Positions 37,554 to 49,500 of a stretch of 64,000 nucleotides of DNA are shown here, one piece after another. Origin of the DNA: Prochilodus magdalenae (Eukaryota; Chordata; Actinopteri; Characiformes; Prochilodontidae); NCBI GenBank assembly GCA_024036415.1, contig JAMWET010000765.1, positions 597,001-661,000 of the forward strand, read 5' to 3'. Positions within the stretch are counted from its first letter, which is position 1; each line of letters opens with the position of its first letter. The position numbers and the translations under genes were made by a program. The notes under the pieces were generated by a model that worked only from the letters and a program-made list of their open reading frames with translations, had not been told where the DNA came from and ran no database searches.

Positions 37554-39664
37554 AAAGAGGCTCTTTGATAAGGTCGTGCTTACGCTTCTGTGTGTCCAGA
37601 GCTTTGTGGACTGTCGTGAACCATGGACTTTTTGGGAAAAGGGAAAACGTTCTTGTGGACATCACACTGTTCTTGTGTTTCCTGCCACCACCAGTGCCAT
37701 TCCTTTGTTTACATTTTAGCAGGACGTGGTGAGACGGTTCTGTTCTGGAGGCCCGTTAACTAGCCGAGCACCGTTGCTGTCCTGGCCACACGTCAAGCCC
37801 AGCGCGGACTGCGTTTGTGCAAGAAGAGTCATTTAGCCTCCAGATTCCTTCATCATGGCTTCATTCACTCACCCGTTCCCAGTATTCCCCTGCTGTTCCA
37901 GACCGAACGGAGTTGGCGTGAATATGCACTATATCTCTCGCAGTCTTAACCAGGTAACAGAAGCACAGAGACAAAGAGGCACCCAGGAATCTGGAGCGCT
38001 GAGGCAGGCGGGTTGTGGCTGTAAGGCTGTTGCGGAGGGGACAGATGTGAATTCATGGCTTTAGCTGATGTTTTCCTGATTCACCACCTTCTCCGGGAAT
38101 GGTGAGAGCACAGTGGCACAGTCACCAGCAGTGGTGTTCCACAATGTCCTTGGCTCGGTGAAAGGACTCGCGCCTTTGGAACTCATTCAGGGCCTGTATC
38201 GTTGTCTTGCTAGCTGGTGGTTACAGCGTCACCGGGCACTTACTCCCTGGCAAAAACCTGAGCAGATTTGTGTTCCTTCGTGTCGCTAGCTGTAGCTTGT
38301 GTTGCCGGTTGAATGGACTCTGCTATTGGGAAAAGCGTTCCCTGTGTAAATCACTGAGGCAGGACATCCACCCCCACTGAAGCGACCGGCACCACCATTC
38401 GCACCTCTGAGTACCCATACTCCATACTGACCGGTTTGGTATGCCTGATGATGATGTCATGATATGACCGTTCCGTGTGCGTGATCCTGTCCGCTGTTTT
38501 GTGTGGGATGTTCTCATGGGCAGTTTCAAAGCGATGGATTTGGTGGGCACTGTGAGCAAGCGTAGACGTGAGAGTGGTTAGCGGTGAGAACTTGGCCATC
38601 CCTGAGGTCACCACCAGACGGCGAAGGCCCTATGAAGGGAGCGCCAGGGTTCTGTGTCTGTGTGCTTTAACCCCACCAAATACGTGGAAGTAGGAGGATG
38701 ATAACGGGAAGACTTACTGCTACCGACTCGGCTATACACCCGGCTATCCACAGCACTGAGGCTAACTTTCCATAGAGACCGCCCAATTGACCGGGCGGCT
38801 TCTCTTCTGCTCGAGCTACACTTCCTCACTCGGCTGGACCTCTGACGTTACAGCAGGCTGAGCTCTCCTGTATGTGGGTAAATCCCTGGTTGTGTATCCG
38901 GTGGGTGTCCTCGGATGAAGCTGTGTGAGTGTGCAATCAGAATGTAAATAGCCCATCAGCCCCCCTCCCTTGTCCTTTGTACCCTGATGTCAAACTCTTT
39001 CTGAGCTGTCTCTGTATCAGCGGCATCTACGTTTCCGGGTGTCCCTTTGCAAGCTGGGGGATGGTGTTTTCTTGAGCTCTGGTCAGCTCTGGTCAGCTCT
39101 GGCCGGTGATCATGCAGCGTTATATAAAGTGTCTGACCTTCCGTTCTGTTGACTGCTCATATTTTTGTAATATTCAGATAATTGTAAGCACTGCAGAAAT
39201 GCACAGGAGGACGCGTGTGTTTAAATAGATAGGTGTTTGTTCATCCGGCAGATCCTTTATTTTAAACCTGGGGTCAGAGTTTGTTTACTGAGCGCTTTAT
39301 TAGCTGGGAAGAACTGAAATTCAGATCCCATAGCTGGAAATGCGTTGTTTCCAGGAGGGGGGAGGGGGGTAACGAGCCCCACGTTGGCTCCGTGAGGGAA
39401 AACATGGCGAGAAACAATGGAGAAAATTTGCACACAAGGAAGATTAGAGATAAAGATTTGGTCCAAACCGCTACGCTAAGACCTAAGACTCCGTCTGAAC
39501 CCAGAGATTCCCTTTCCCGTTGGTGTGTGCGTCGTGACAGACTGACTTCAAAGTGAACTTCACAGAAGATGGATTTTCTTGTTTGCAGTTTTGTACTATA
39601 GAAATGTATGTCTGCTCTAAATAGCCAGCCTGTACTTCATAGCCCATGCTGTACAGTACAAATG

Positions 39665-39692
39665 TGTATACAAATAATATATACATATACTG

Positions 39693-39766
<74 letters not shown>

Positions 39767-39915
39767 CATATATACATGTATATATGTATATATATATATA
39801 TATATAAACAGAATATATATACATATATATAAAAACTGAATATATATAAAGAGAATATACATATATGTGTATATATATGTATATGTATATGTATATATAT
39901 ATATGTATGTATATT
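39665..39915. repeat. TA-rich microsatellite
   Basis: About 250 bp of TA and TATG/TATACA repeats inside the presumed ntrk2 3' UTR. Confidence 0.95.
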
Positions 39916-40535
39916 CTGTTTAAGAACAGCTATGATATCCAGATGTGTGATTATCTATTAAGGGGAAGGACAGAACCATTTCTCCTGGGCCACAAGCAAC
40001 ACGTGTGTGTAAATAGGTTTCTTTTGTGTGCTGATGTTCTGTATTCTTGATTTCTGTGCTCATATCAGTGAGAATACGGTTGATTGATTTATTTATTCTC
40101 CGTTTTGTTTCTGTTCGTTTCTCATTTGGAGAGGGCCATGAACACAGGTGCGTCGGGGTCAGGTCCGGCCCGTTGTTTATAGAGCTTCGTTTCTATTCTG
40201 TGTTTACTCACTGAAGAACTGTGACCGGGCGCTTAAACACTGTATTACTTTCCCCGTTTCCTCTTTAACTGAACTCTGCTCTTTTTTATTCCTCTTTCTT
40301 TCCGAGATACTACGTTTTAGTACCCAGTTTCGGCCGAGAGCGACTGTGTGTGTGTGTGTGTGTCCCGGAGAACCTGTGCGTAGTTCCTGTGCGAGTGTGC
40401 TAATTGCCTTCGTTTCTTTTGCTCCTGGCAGACTCCAACCTCTCACTGCTTAGATATCAGTACTCTATGCTTTGTGCATCCTGTGAGCAGCTTCTCTGCA
40501 GTCAGTGGAAATGTTCCTTGTAATACTGTGCATTT

Positions 40536-40541
40536 AATAAA
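40536..40541 (+). terminator. Candidate distal poly(A) signal, ntrk2
   Basis: AATAAA followed by GGTGGTATGTCTTACAAGG, GU-rich. It fits the end of a 3.4-kb 3' UTR. Confidence 0.5.
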
Positions 40542-41366
40542 GGTGGTATGTCTTACAAGGCTGTGCCTCTCTGCAGTTCCTACCTACGTCACAACACGGT
40601 GAGGACGTTGGAAAGCAGGTCAGGCGACTATGAGCGAGTCAGGCCACACAGGAAGCAAGCAGAGGTTCATTGGCTGCTGTTAAACTGAGTAGCTTTCAGT
40701 GCACAGCAGTGGGGGAAGCATACTTCAGATATATGGCCGAGCTGATATAGATGTATAGGTAATATACTTTCAGGGCATATATCCAATTTACAAACTACCT
40801 ATATGCACATATGACCACTGGGGGAAAAATAATAATTTTATGGAAAATAACATTAAATTTGACATATTTCTAATTTTTTAAAATTGTTTATAAACTATAT
40901 ACTATATACAACTAGATATGTAAAATTACGGACCTTATCTGTAATATAACAAACCACCTGTAATGACAAGTTCAGTGTACTTCTTATTTTTAAAGCTAAA
41001 TTAAAATATTATTTATACAAATACACGTACGATAATTAATCTGTAATATAAATAATTATCTGTAATTAAATATGCAGTACATTATATGCATGTTTCTGTC
41101 CATATTAACAATGTAATGTTATTCTGTGTAATATTAGTTTTATATTTAAACAGTTTAAAAAACAAAAATAAAAAAATGTCAAATGAGTGATAGGCCTGCC
41201 TGCCAAACAATATATATATATGTTTTTATTATTATTTATTTATTTTTCATGTTTTATCTTATGAATGTTGTTTTGGGTAAATGTCTGGTGTCACCTTTCA
41301 GCTGCTTCACCAACAAGCAGAGAGCTCCTGTCATTCCTGACTACTTTGAGCTGTAGCACTAGTCTA

Positions 41367-41381
41367 CCACAAGGTGGCACT
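41367..41381 (+). promoter_or_regulatory. CTCF-like motif
   Basis: CCACAAGGTGGCACT on the plus strand, close to the vertebrate CTCF core, midway between the 3' ends of ntrk2 and kcmf1. Confidence 0.4.
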
Positions 41382-41649
41382 GCAGTGAACTGGTTCACCC
41401 AGGTGGTCCTCCAACTATGACACCACAACATGCCCAGTTTCCCCGAGAATTAAACTACTGGATCTGAATAACTAATTCCTCGAACTGAACACTGAACTAC
41501 AGAGGAGACAAGATCTCCTATATATGGAAGACCACATCCTGCACACTGACCTTTCCTCAACACCACCATTCGAACACAGCCGTAAGGCCCTGTGCTGGTG
41601 TATTCTGAAGGAGGTTTTCAGCTCCTGCCCTCACAGATCACACACTTGT

Positions 41650-41885
41650 GTACCAGCAACCCCAATCAACAACCCCGTCCCACCCCACCCAACATTTCCA
41701 ACCAACAACTCTGTCCCACACCACCCACAACCTACCCAACAACTCCAAACAACAACCCTGTCCCACCCAGCAATTCCATTCCACCTCATCCCAACCAACA
41801 ACCCTGTCCCGATCACACACTGACCCACCAAACAATGCCATCTCATCCCACCCAACAACCCCAACCAACAACCCTGTCCCACCCA
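41650..41885. repeat. Tandem repeat CCAACCAACAACCCTGTCCC
   Basis: Irregular 20-45 bp units built from CCAACAACCCTGTCCCACCC. Frames through it are Pro/Thr/Asn-rich artefacts. Confidence 0.85.
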
Positions 41886-42589
41886 GTCACTGAACCCCAC
41901 TGAACATCCACAGAGGACTTTCAACTCCAGTGAAGGTGGCCTGCCAAAAGTGAACATGTCATAACTGAACCACAACGCTGAAGTGAGACCACCAGCAATG
42001 TCTTCACAGCAAAGTACCAGTGTCACTGCTGACAGTGTCTGAATACTCTCCTATTCACTTTGGGGTCTACTTTAATGGACGTTAATGGAACCAGACGTCT
42101 TTCCAAGCAGGTCGGGGTCAGCTCTGCCTGAGGTGGATACATACACACCAGGAATATAATAATCATCAAGAACAGCTGTTTGAATACTTCTGTCCCCTTC
42201 AATATATGAGCGATTATGCTGAAAGTGATAAATCACGGCTACTCGTTTGATCTCAAACATGAGCTTGTCCTGCTTCCCATCATGTCACCTCTCCTGCTCT
42301 TCCTACATTTGGTAGTAAGCTGACTGATGTTAGTGTGCTGCCTGCTCACTAGAGGCTGTACCAGCATGTGGGCCACATGCAGGCGTAAAGGCCATCGCAG
42401 GTGGTCCAATGTTTAAGGGGGACATCAGTGGTGAAGCAGTGACTCCAGTGTAGCTACAAATACTCATTCCTTCAACTATGTGTTTTGTTTTCCCCAAATA
42501 TAAACAGATTAATATTATTGAATATTTATTATTACTATAATTATTATTATTGAATATTTATTATTATTATTATTATTATATAGTAAGAA

Positions 42590-43290
42590 AAGACGAATCT
42601 GGTGGAACATCTCACAGCTAATCAGGTTAACTGGTAACAGGTGAGTAAGATGATTGGGTACAAAGCTCCTCCCAGAGGGGCGTGGCCACCACTCTGTGAA
42701 AGACTGCAGCACCAAATAGAGCAGCAGTTCAAGAAGAATGTTTCTCAAGGGAACACAGCAAAGAACCCGGAGAACCTTCATACCACAGCCCATCATTAAT
42801 AGGTCCAGAGAACCTGTGATCCATGACGGTATGCGTGTATGGGGGTTATTAGTGCATGTCCTGGGTGACCTGCAGGTCTGTGCAGCTCCATTAATGCTGA
42901 GCGGTACATGCGGGTTTCGGAGCAGCGTGCGCTGCATCTAGACGGCGGCTTTTTCAGGGAAGGTCTTGCGAAGTCTGGATTGCTGAACTGACCTGCCTGC
43001 AGTCCAGACTGCTCACCCATTAGAAACATCAGGAGCATTATAGGAGGAGAAACAGCAGCAAGAAGACTCCGAACTGTGGAGCAGCTGGAATCTGAAACCA
43101 AGCAGGTATGGAAACATCTCAGGCTTTCAGATCTACAGCAATCGTCCCGTCATCTCCCCAACACTTACAGAGCACTGTTAACAGAAGAGCTGAACACAGT
43201 GCCGAACACCATCCTGCACTAACGTTATTGGAAAGTCCTGCTGGCAATAAATTCAAACTGGACAGAAATTTAAAATAAATAAATCAGGAT
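42590..43290 (+). mobile_element. Decayed DDE (IS630/Tc1-like) transposase region
   Basis: Around 42985-43090 the plus strand reads as broken fragments resembling the WPACSPDLSPIEN motif (CTGCCTGCAGTCCAGACTGC, then ATTAGAAACATCAGGAGC), the area near the last catalytic residue of Tc1-type transposases. Stops and frame shifts throughout. Confidence 0.45.
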
Positions 43291-44425
43291 CTAAATTATT
43301 ATTTAAATAGTATTGTAGTATTATTATCATAATCATATCATAAGCACACACTAATGGAAGTGTTTATGAGTTCAGTAAATGACTGATCTGCTGCTACTAT
43401 GATCCGGATGTGTAAACAGGAACTCCGGCTCCTGACTGGAATACCCCAGCTCCTGATTGGAAAACTGCGATTCTGATACTCCAGTGATTAATCGGAATAC
43501 CGTATGGTCTAATGCACGGCCAAACCTCTAAACACATGGCTCATCTATGGCAGTTTATCCACTATAGGATAACTCCCAAAGCAGAAGCAGCACCTTGCCA
43601 AGGGCAAAGGATTTCACATGGAAGATGTGTAGTTCCACACCTGGTACATCCTGGATATGCTCTGGAATTGTTTAAAAGTAGCAGACATGTGGATCTCCAC
43701 AGCGAACATATCCAGATTACTCAGCATTTTTCTGTGCCCCCTGTTAAACGACGACAGCTTTCCACGACTTAACGAAGATGCTAATGACCTGTAATAGTTT
43801 TACAGCTCCTAAATCACCGCTTCAGATTGGCCCACAGCTTCCAGCTACAAAGTTCGGCATGTAGTTCTAATGGAATACATGACAGCAAAGGTTAATAAGG
43901 CTAAGCAAAGAACCGTTAGTACAAAACCAGACATCACCAACTCCCCCTCCCACTGCACGGCAAGCGACGCCTAAAGAAGCTGAAATTCAGGCTCGTCCAA
44001 ATCGGGCCAGGCCCACACAGTGTATGCCTAGCTTTACGTTACAGACCAATACCAAACCATGTGACTGGACTGTTGACTGGTGTCATACTGACAGGTGCGG
44101 TGTTCACAAACTCGCCCAAAATGTCAGCGGGCCTACTCTAGAGCCTGACTCTACGGCCCGACTCATTTTTAGTGCTGCTGTCCCAACCTGCCATCTTACT
44201 CTGGGCAATGGTTAATGCTGAACCCAGTCAGTTCCGGTACTGATCATCAATGTGGATCAAGTTTCAGATTCCCGGCAGTACTCAAAACACGACACTCCCT
44301 AAACAGGATCCCTAAATCTAGTGGCCGCAATAACGTCATAACTCATTCTGTAATAAAGTACCTGTACAGGCGTTCCTACTCTGCACGTAGAACAGTCAGA
44401 AAGAGCGAGAGGACGGCGGGTTCGT

Positions 44426-46274
44426 TTTCATCAAAAGCTGTGCGCCGTTTTTATTGTAGTATTCTAAATTTACATTAAAAAAAGAAAGTCTGCCCATGTC
44501 CTAGAACCATTATGAAAGTTAACGCACAAATTCAATATACATCTCATTGTAATTTACATTGAGGATAAGAGTATAGGCATGGAGGTGGCATGATTCAATC
44601 ACAAGGCTTAAACAGAACCAAAAGAGAAACAAACAAAACCTGAATAAATAGAAGGTGCTGTTTTCGTTTTTTTTTTTGTTTTTTTTTTTAGCAGAGCAAA
44701 AATTAGAACGTCATTCGATCAAAAACAAGATGAACATAAACGCCAGAAACATGGCGAGTCTTAAACACTCCCTCCTCAGCTGGAGGAGAACAGGAAACCT
44801 GCACTGAAATGGGGTGAGGTCCAGAAGACCCTCTAAAGCTGGAGCGCTGATCTGGGAGCAGGTTCCTCCTCTACGTTCACTTCTTAATTCAGGGATTTTT
44901 TTTGGGTGGGAACTGATCCTAGATCAGCACTCCGACTCGGAAATGCATCGAGAGCAGCAGCCGTTGCCTACAGGAAGCAAAGGTGAGAAGCAGAGCGCGA
45001 TGAGCATGGAGAGGCTAACTGTTCTGTACAGTGTTCTGTGGAAAGTACATGTGGTGATCACACGTTCCTCACTAAAACATCAACGTCTTCTTGTGTGGGG
45101 GAGGGGTCTTGGGGGAGGGGTCGGGGGGCAAATGAACCAAAATAAACTTTAAAAAATGTAATTTTTATATTTCATAAAAAAAAAGAAAAAAGAAAGAAAG
45201 ACAGAAAGCCGCCATCATATCAGCTCGGCACATCTGCTAGAGTTCTCAGGGCCGACCGCCAGCCAGACAAAATGGAGAGGGGGGGAAAAAAAACCCTAAT
45301 AAAATAAATAAAATATTAATTAATAACATTTTACTTTTATTATAATAAAATAAAATAAAAATAAAAAATTTAAAACTAAAATAGAAGGGGGTCAGGGGTC
45401 AGGGTATGAGGCCAGATTGGCGTTTAAAGATTAAACTGCATTGCATTGATTACTTCTTTCTTTCTTTTTTGAAGCTACTGCAGATTCCAATTTTTTGCTT
45501 TTTGTTTTTTTTTTTCCTTTATAAAATTCTTAAATTAAAAAAAAGAAAAGGAGAAAAAGCTTCTCAAAGACCGATTCTGTGATATAGCCGATACTTCTTT
45601 CAAAACACTTCTCAGTTCAAGTGACCCTTTAAAAAAAAAAGAAAGAAAGCTTTGGGATTATTATTTTTTTTTGCCATTTTAATGACAAGGTCATTAAAAA
45701 TCATGCACGCTGCAAATAACCTCATGCAGTAGTTATGGTAAACCATCCAAGCACTTTTTATTCATTAATATTCATAAATACACACAGCAGCTTCATTAGA
45801 GAAGGACTCGGTTCCTCTTCAGTTTCTGGATGTGGAGTATTTATAAGGAGAGCCTTTTGTTAGACACAGGAAGCAGAGGTCTGCCACAGCTACCTACGCT
45901 CTCCTGCTAAAGGAAAAAATTAGTTATATGGAATTGATTATCAACTTATATATATATTTATATATATATATATTTTATATTTTTCTCTCTCACTTGTACG
46001 GACTCTCTCTCACTCACTCTCGCACACGCTTGTTCTCACTGGTTGTATTTCTCCTCTCGTCTCCGCTCTCCTGTTTATGGATTTTTACAATGTAACAAAA
46101 GGTGACAGACCTAAAATTACAATCACCAAAAAAAACAAAAAAAACAAACAAAAATAAAACGAAAACAAAACAAACCCCAGGGGAAAGAAAACAAAACAAC
46201 TCGAGAGCTGTGTGTTTGCCCACCGTCATTGGCAGTTACAGCACAGAGGACATTGTCTGCGTGGTGGGATATCA
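44426..46274 (-). other. Probable kcmf1 3' UTR
   Basis: Follows the kcmf1 stop on the minus strand. AT-rich with many homopolymer runs (poly-T at 44667-44690, AT tract at 45290-45380, TA repeat at 45945-45975). A minus-strand AATAAA (plus TTTATT at 44450-44455) could end the message. Another lies near 45757. No other gene is recognised. Confidence 0.5.
44450..44455 (-). terminator. Candidate poly(A) signal, kcmf1
   Basis: AATAAA on the minus strand, 1.8 kb after the stop codon. Nearer alternatives exist, so the assignment is tentative. Confidence 0.35.
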
Positions 46275-46536
46275 TCAAAGAGGAGGAGGTGGAGGCTCTT
46301 TGCCAGCAGAGCTCTCTTTCAGGTTCAGGCTCTCCAGCGCCACGTCCAAAGGCATGATGTCCACGCAGCCCATGGCCCCGAAGTCGGCGAAGTCTCGCCG
46401 CTCGTCCTCGTCAGAGGAAGAGCTCTCCTCGCGCATCAGCGTGGACAGTAGCAGCTCCTGGACGAACAGGCTGCGGTCAGCTCGCTCGCTCTCCAAAGCC
46501 TGGCGCTCCACCTCCGACATCTTGGGCTCGTTCAAC
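46275..46536 (-). CDS. kcmf1: kcmf1 exon 7: C-terminus
   Basis: 262 nt including the stop (46277-46275), acceptor CCGGCAG. Encodes LNEPKMSEVERQALESERAD then RSLFVQELLLSTLMREESSS, ending KEPPPPPL. Close to the mammalian C-terminus. Confidence 0.96.
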
Positions 46537-49500
46537 CTGCCGGGAAGAAAGAAGCCGGAGAGGGGGAGGTGAAGAGGAGCACACTGTGGCGGTTTTATAA
46601 GTCATCTAAAAGAATGTATTACAACACTTCATTCTCAGTCTTCACCGGCCACAACGGTAAAACCAGCATGTGGCTGAAGTCCAAGGCTACCCACCTAGAA
46701 AACCCAGAATGGACGTCCCAGCCTCAACCTCACATCTGACACTCCGACACCTGAACACACCCCTCTCTTTAACATCTGAACATGTCAGAGCTCACTCTAA
46801 TACACACCTGAACATGACTCTCCAACACCTGAACATCTCTGTCTCTAACTCAGCTCACTCTTCTACACACCTGAAGACGCCTCTCCCTAATACTTGAACA
46901 TACGACATCTGATCCAGCTTGGATGATGTGGGGAGAGGCTTAAGGACAGCAGTGCACAGACCGGTGGTTTTCAGACAGCGTCAGCAATGTCATGTATAAA
47001 CATGCGCTGCTGACGTATAAGGCAGTACCATTAACTGCTTGCCTAAACTCTGCTACACACCGCACACGGGATCAGCTGTGGACCTCCAGCTTTCTACGAA
47101 ATGACAAACCAGAAGATTACATCACGCTCCATGGAGGAGCTGGCGTACCGTGTGAGGAGGAACTGGGAGCTGTGTGAGGCCAGGGGGTTGCTCTCAGTCA
47201 TGGCTGTGTTTGTGGCGGTGCTGGGCGGTGGGATGCTGGCGTTTATGTTGCTGGGGTTGCTGCGCTGACGTGTGGCATTGCGTGCCGTCTCCAACTGCTG
47301 GCGCGCCGCCTGCGCCTGCTGCCGTTCCAGCTGCAGCTGCATCTGCAACTGCTGCAGCTGTGAAGCTGATGGACCCGAGGAGTTGAGCTGGCCGCCTGCT
47401 GAGCGCCGCACACCCGACAGCTGCGACAGCAGCTCTAAAAAAAAGAAGTTAGGGAGGGGGGTAAAAAAAAAGGGTGGGTTAAACTTGACAAAAAGGGCCA
47501 AACCTGCTCTTCCTCTGCTGCTCACCATCAAACCATCTTATATGAGCTTCTTTTAAGCAGATGTTTGAGTATTGCTGTTTTAGCGTTGTTCTGACAATCG
47601 CCTGCCTCAGGCTGACAAGTATGTCACCACCCTGTTTTTCACCACTCAGAATTTAAATCTGAGTCAGGAAATTGAACAGCAGCTGAAATCCCAATAAATT
47701 ATCCTGTCCAAACAATCCAGATTCCCTGAACTGCTAGCTAGTATCGTCTCAGCTGCATTTACTTAATCTGGTAAGAGTATTACAACAATGATCTGGACTG
47801 TATGTGATATTCAGACTAAGAGGGAAGAGTTTAACACAAGTTCTGGAACAGAGAGGATGTAGAGCAACATAAACAATAAGTTACAATGCAACACAATACA
47901 ACAGAACCACGATTTCAACCCAACATCCTAAATTCAGTATGGCCTAAAACCAATTCAACAGGACTAATTATTAGCAATATTGGTGGTCAGTGGGTTTGAT
48001 TTACTGATGCTGCCTACAAAAACCTCAGAAAAGCATACGATGCCTCCAATAATAAAATAATTTTTAAAAAAGCGTATGATGTCCCCAATAAAATAAAAAT
48101 AAATAAATATCTTTATATTATGCACCTTCAATAGTTTTATTTAATTGTTTAAATTATTGTTTTATTTCAATTTGAACTGTAAATAAATTAATAAATAATG
48201 AAAAATTAATTAACAGATATTTAAACACCACATGAAGAAAAATTCTACATTTATATACACAAATTATAAAAAATAAAATATAAAAAATAAAAAAGGGCCA
48301 CTCAGTAACAGGCTTGTCCTTAATATTCAGAGCTGAAAGCTCACCAGCTAATCCGACAAGCATGTGGAGCAGCTATGAACACACCTGCTATGGGGTCCAT
48401 GGCTTCCCTATTGCTTGGAGAGTAGGACGAGCTTTGTGAAGTGGAGAGTCCCCCAGTGGAGCTGCTGGTAAAGTGCATATTAGTCCTGCGTGCTCGTGGA
48501 CCACCCAGCCCACGCCCGGGGTGGAACATCCGGCGCACGTGCCGCACGCCACTGGTCTCATCTTGCAGGCGGGATGGTTAAGGATCAACAGACAGAGAGA
48601 GAGAGAGAGACACACACACCCAGTGCAGAGGTCACTTCATGCTACTTTAGTACTGCAGAACAGGATTACGGAGGTTAGGTGCAGTTAAACTGCTCACCCC
48701 CATGCGTAAACATGTCAGGGCTTCACTTTACTGAAACTGCGTGTGATTGAAATGAGATGCGGGATTAAGGAAACACCGAAACGGACCAGCACCAACATCC
48801 AGCTATTATAAATACACGCATCTGCAGATGTGAAGACAGAGGAAACTGGTACCACTCAACTGCAGCACGGAGAGATGTACGGCTTATCACTACAGGGTTA
48901 CAAACACCGTTAAAGAAAGCAGCCCGGTGCCGACAAGCGCACACAGAACAACACACGCCAATAAAACACCACAAATACCAGTCAAACCTAATCACCTGTC
49001 TTAATTACCAATCATGGATACGGACACGGATTCCAATAAACATACACCTACAATTAAAGTACATACCCGAAGAGTTCTTTTCTTGTCTGTGATATGATGT
49101 CAGGGGTGGGCATACGATAAATGCTGATTTTCAGATTTATATCGCCTTTATTAGAACATTAGAATGTGTTATTACTGTGTTATATATATAATTTTCAGTG
49201 AGGCCACTGGTTCTCTGAGTACAGAGAGTTTGGACCACTTTGTGCCGTTTGTGTTCACAGACAGAGGAATTTGTTTTCCATGTTTAACTCATCCATGAAG
49301 TGAAACACCCACATACACACTAGTGAACACACACTAGGGGGCAGTGCCCAGAGCCGTGGGAGGATTGGTGCCTAGCTCAAGAGGACTTTAGTCGGTTCAA
49401 GGAATCGAATTCGTGACCCTCCAGTGACAAGGCTGGTTCCCTCCAGTCCTCAAAATCTTGACATACGGAGATACAAATAAATACGGAGCATACATTTAAA

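Larger units (their letters stand above)
37139..40560 (+). other. Probable ntrk2 3' UTR
   Basis: Follows the stop directly. Contains a proximal AATAAA (37548-37553) with a GT-rich tract about 30 bp after it, three TGTAAATA words, a TA-rich microsatellite (39665-39915), and a distal AATAAA (40536-40541). No other gene is recognised. The extent is inferred from the poly(A) signals. Confidence 0.6.
40561..44425. other. Intergenic DNA between convergent ntrk2 and kcmf1
   Basis: AT-rich 40740-41280. A CTCF-like motif at 41367, a CCAACCAACAACCCTGTCCC-type tandem repeat at 41650-41885, an ATT run at 42510-42580, and a decayed transposase region at 42590-43290. The section 43300-44420 holds no recognisable gene. 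Confidence 0.6.

Noticed and set aside
41524..42026. Pro/Thr/Asn-rich frames at 41.5-42.0 kb
   Set aside because: They come from the CCAACAACCCTGTCCC tandem repeat.
46102..46572. Plus-strand frame of 156 residues opposite kcmf1 exon 7
   Set aside because: It is antisense to a well-supported exon, and its Lys/Thr-rich start comes from an A-rich tract in the 3' UTR.
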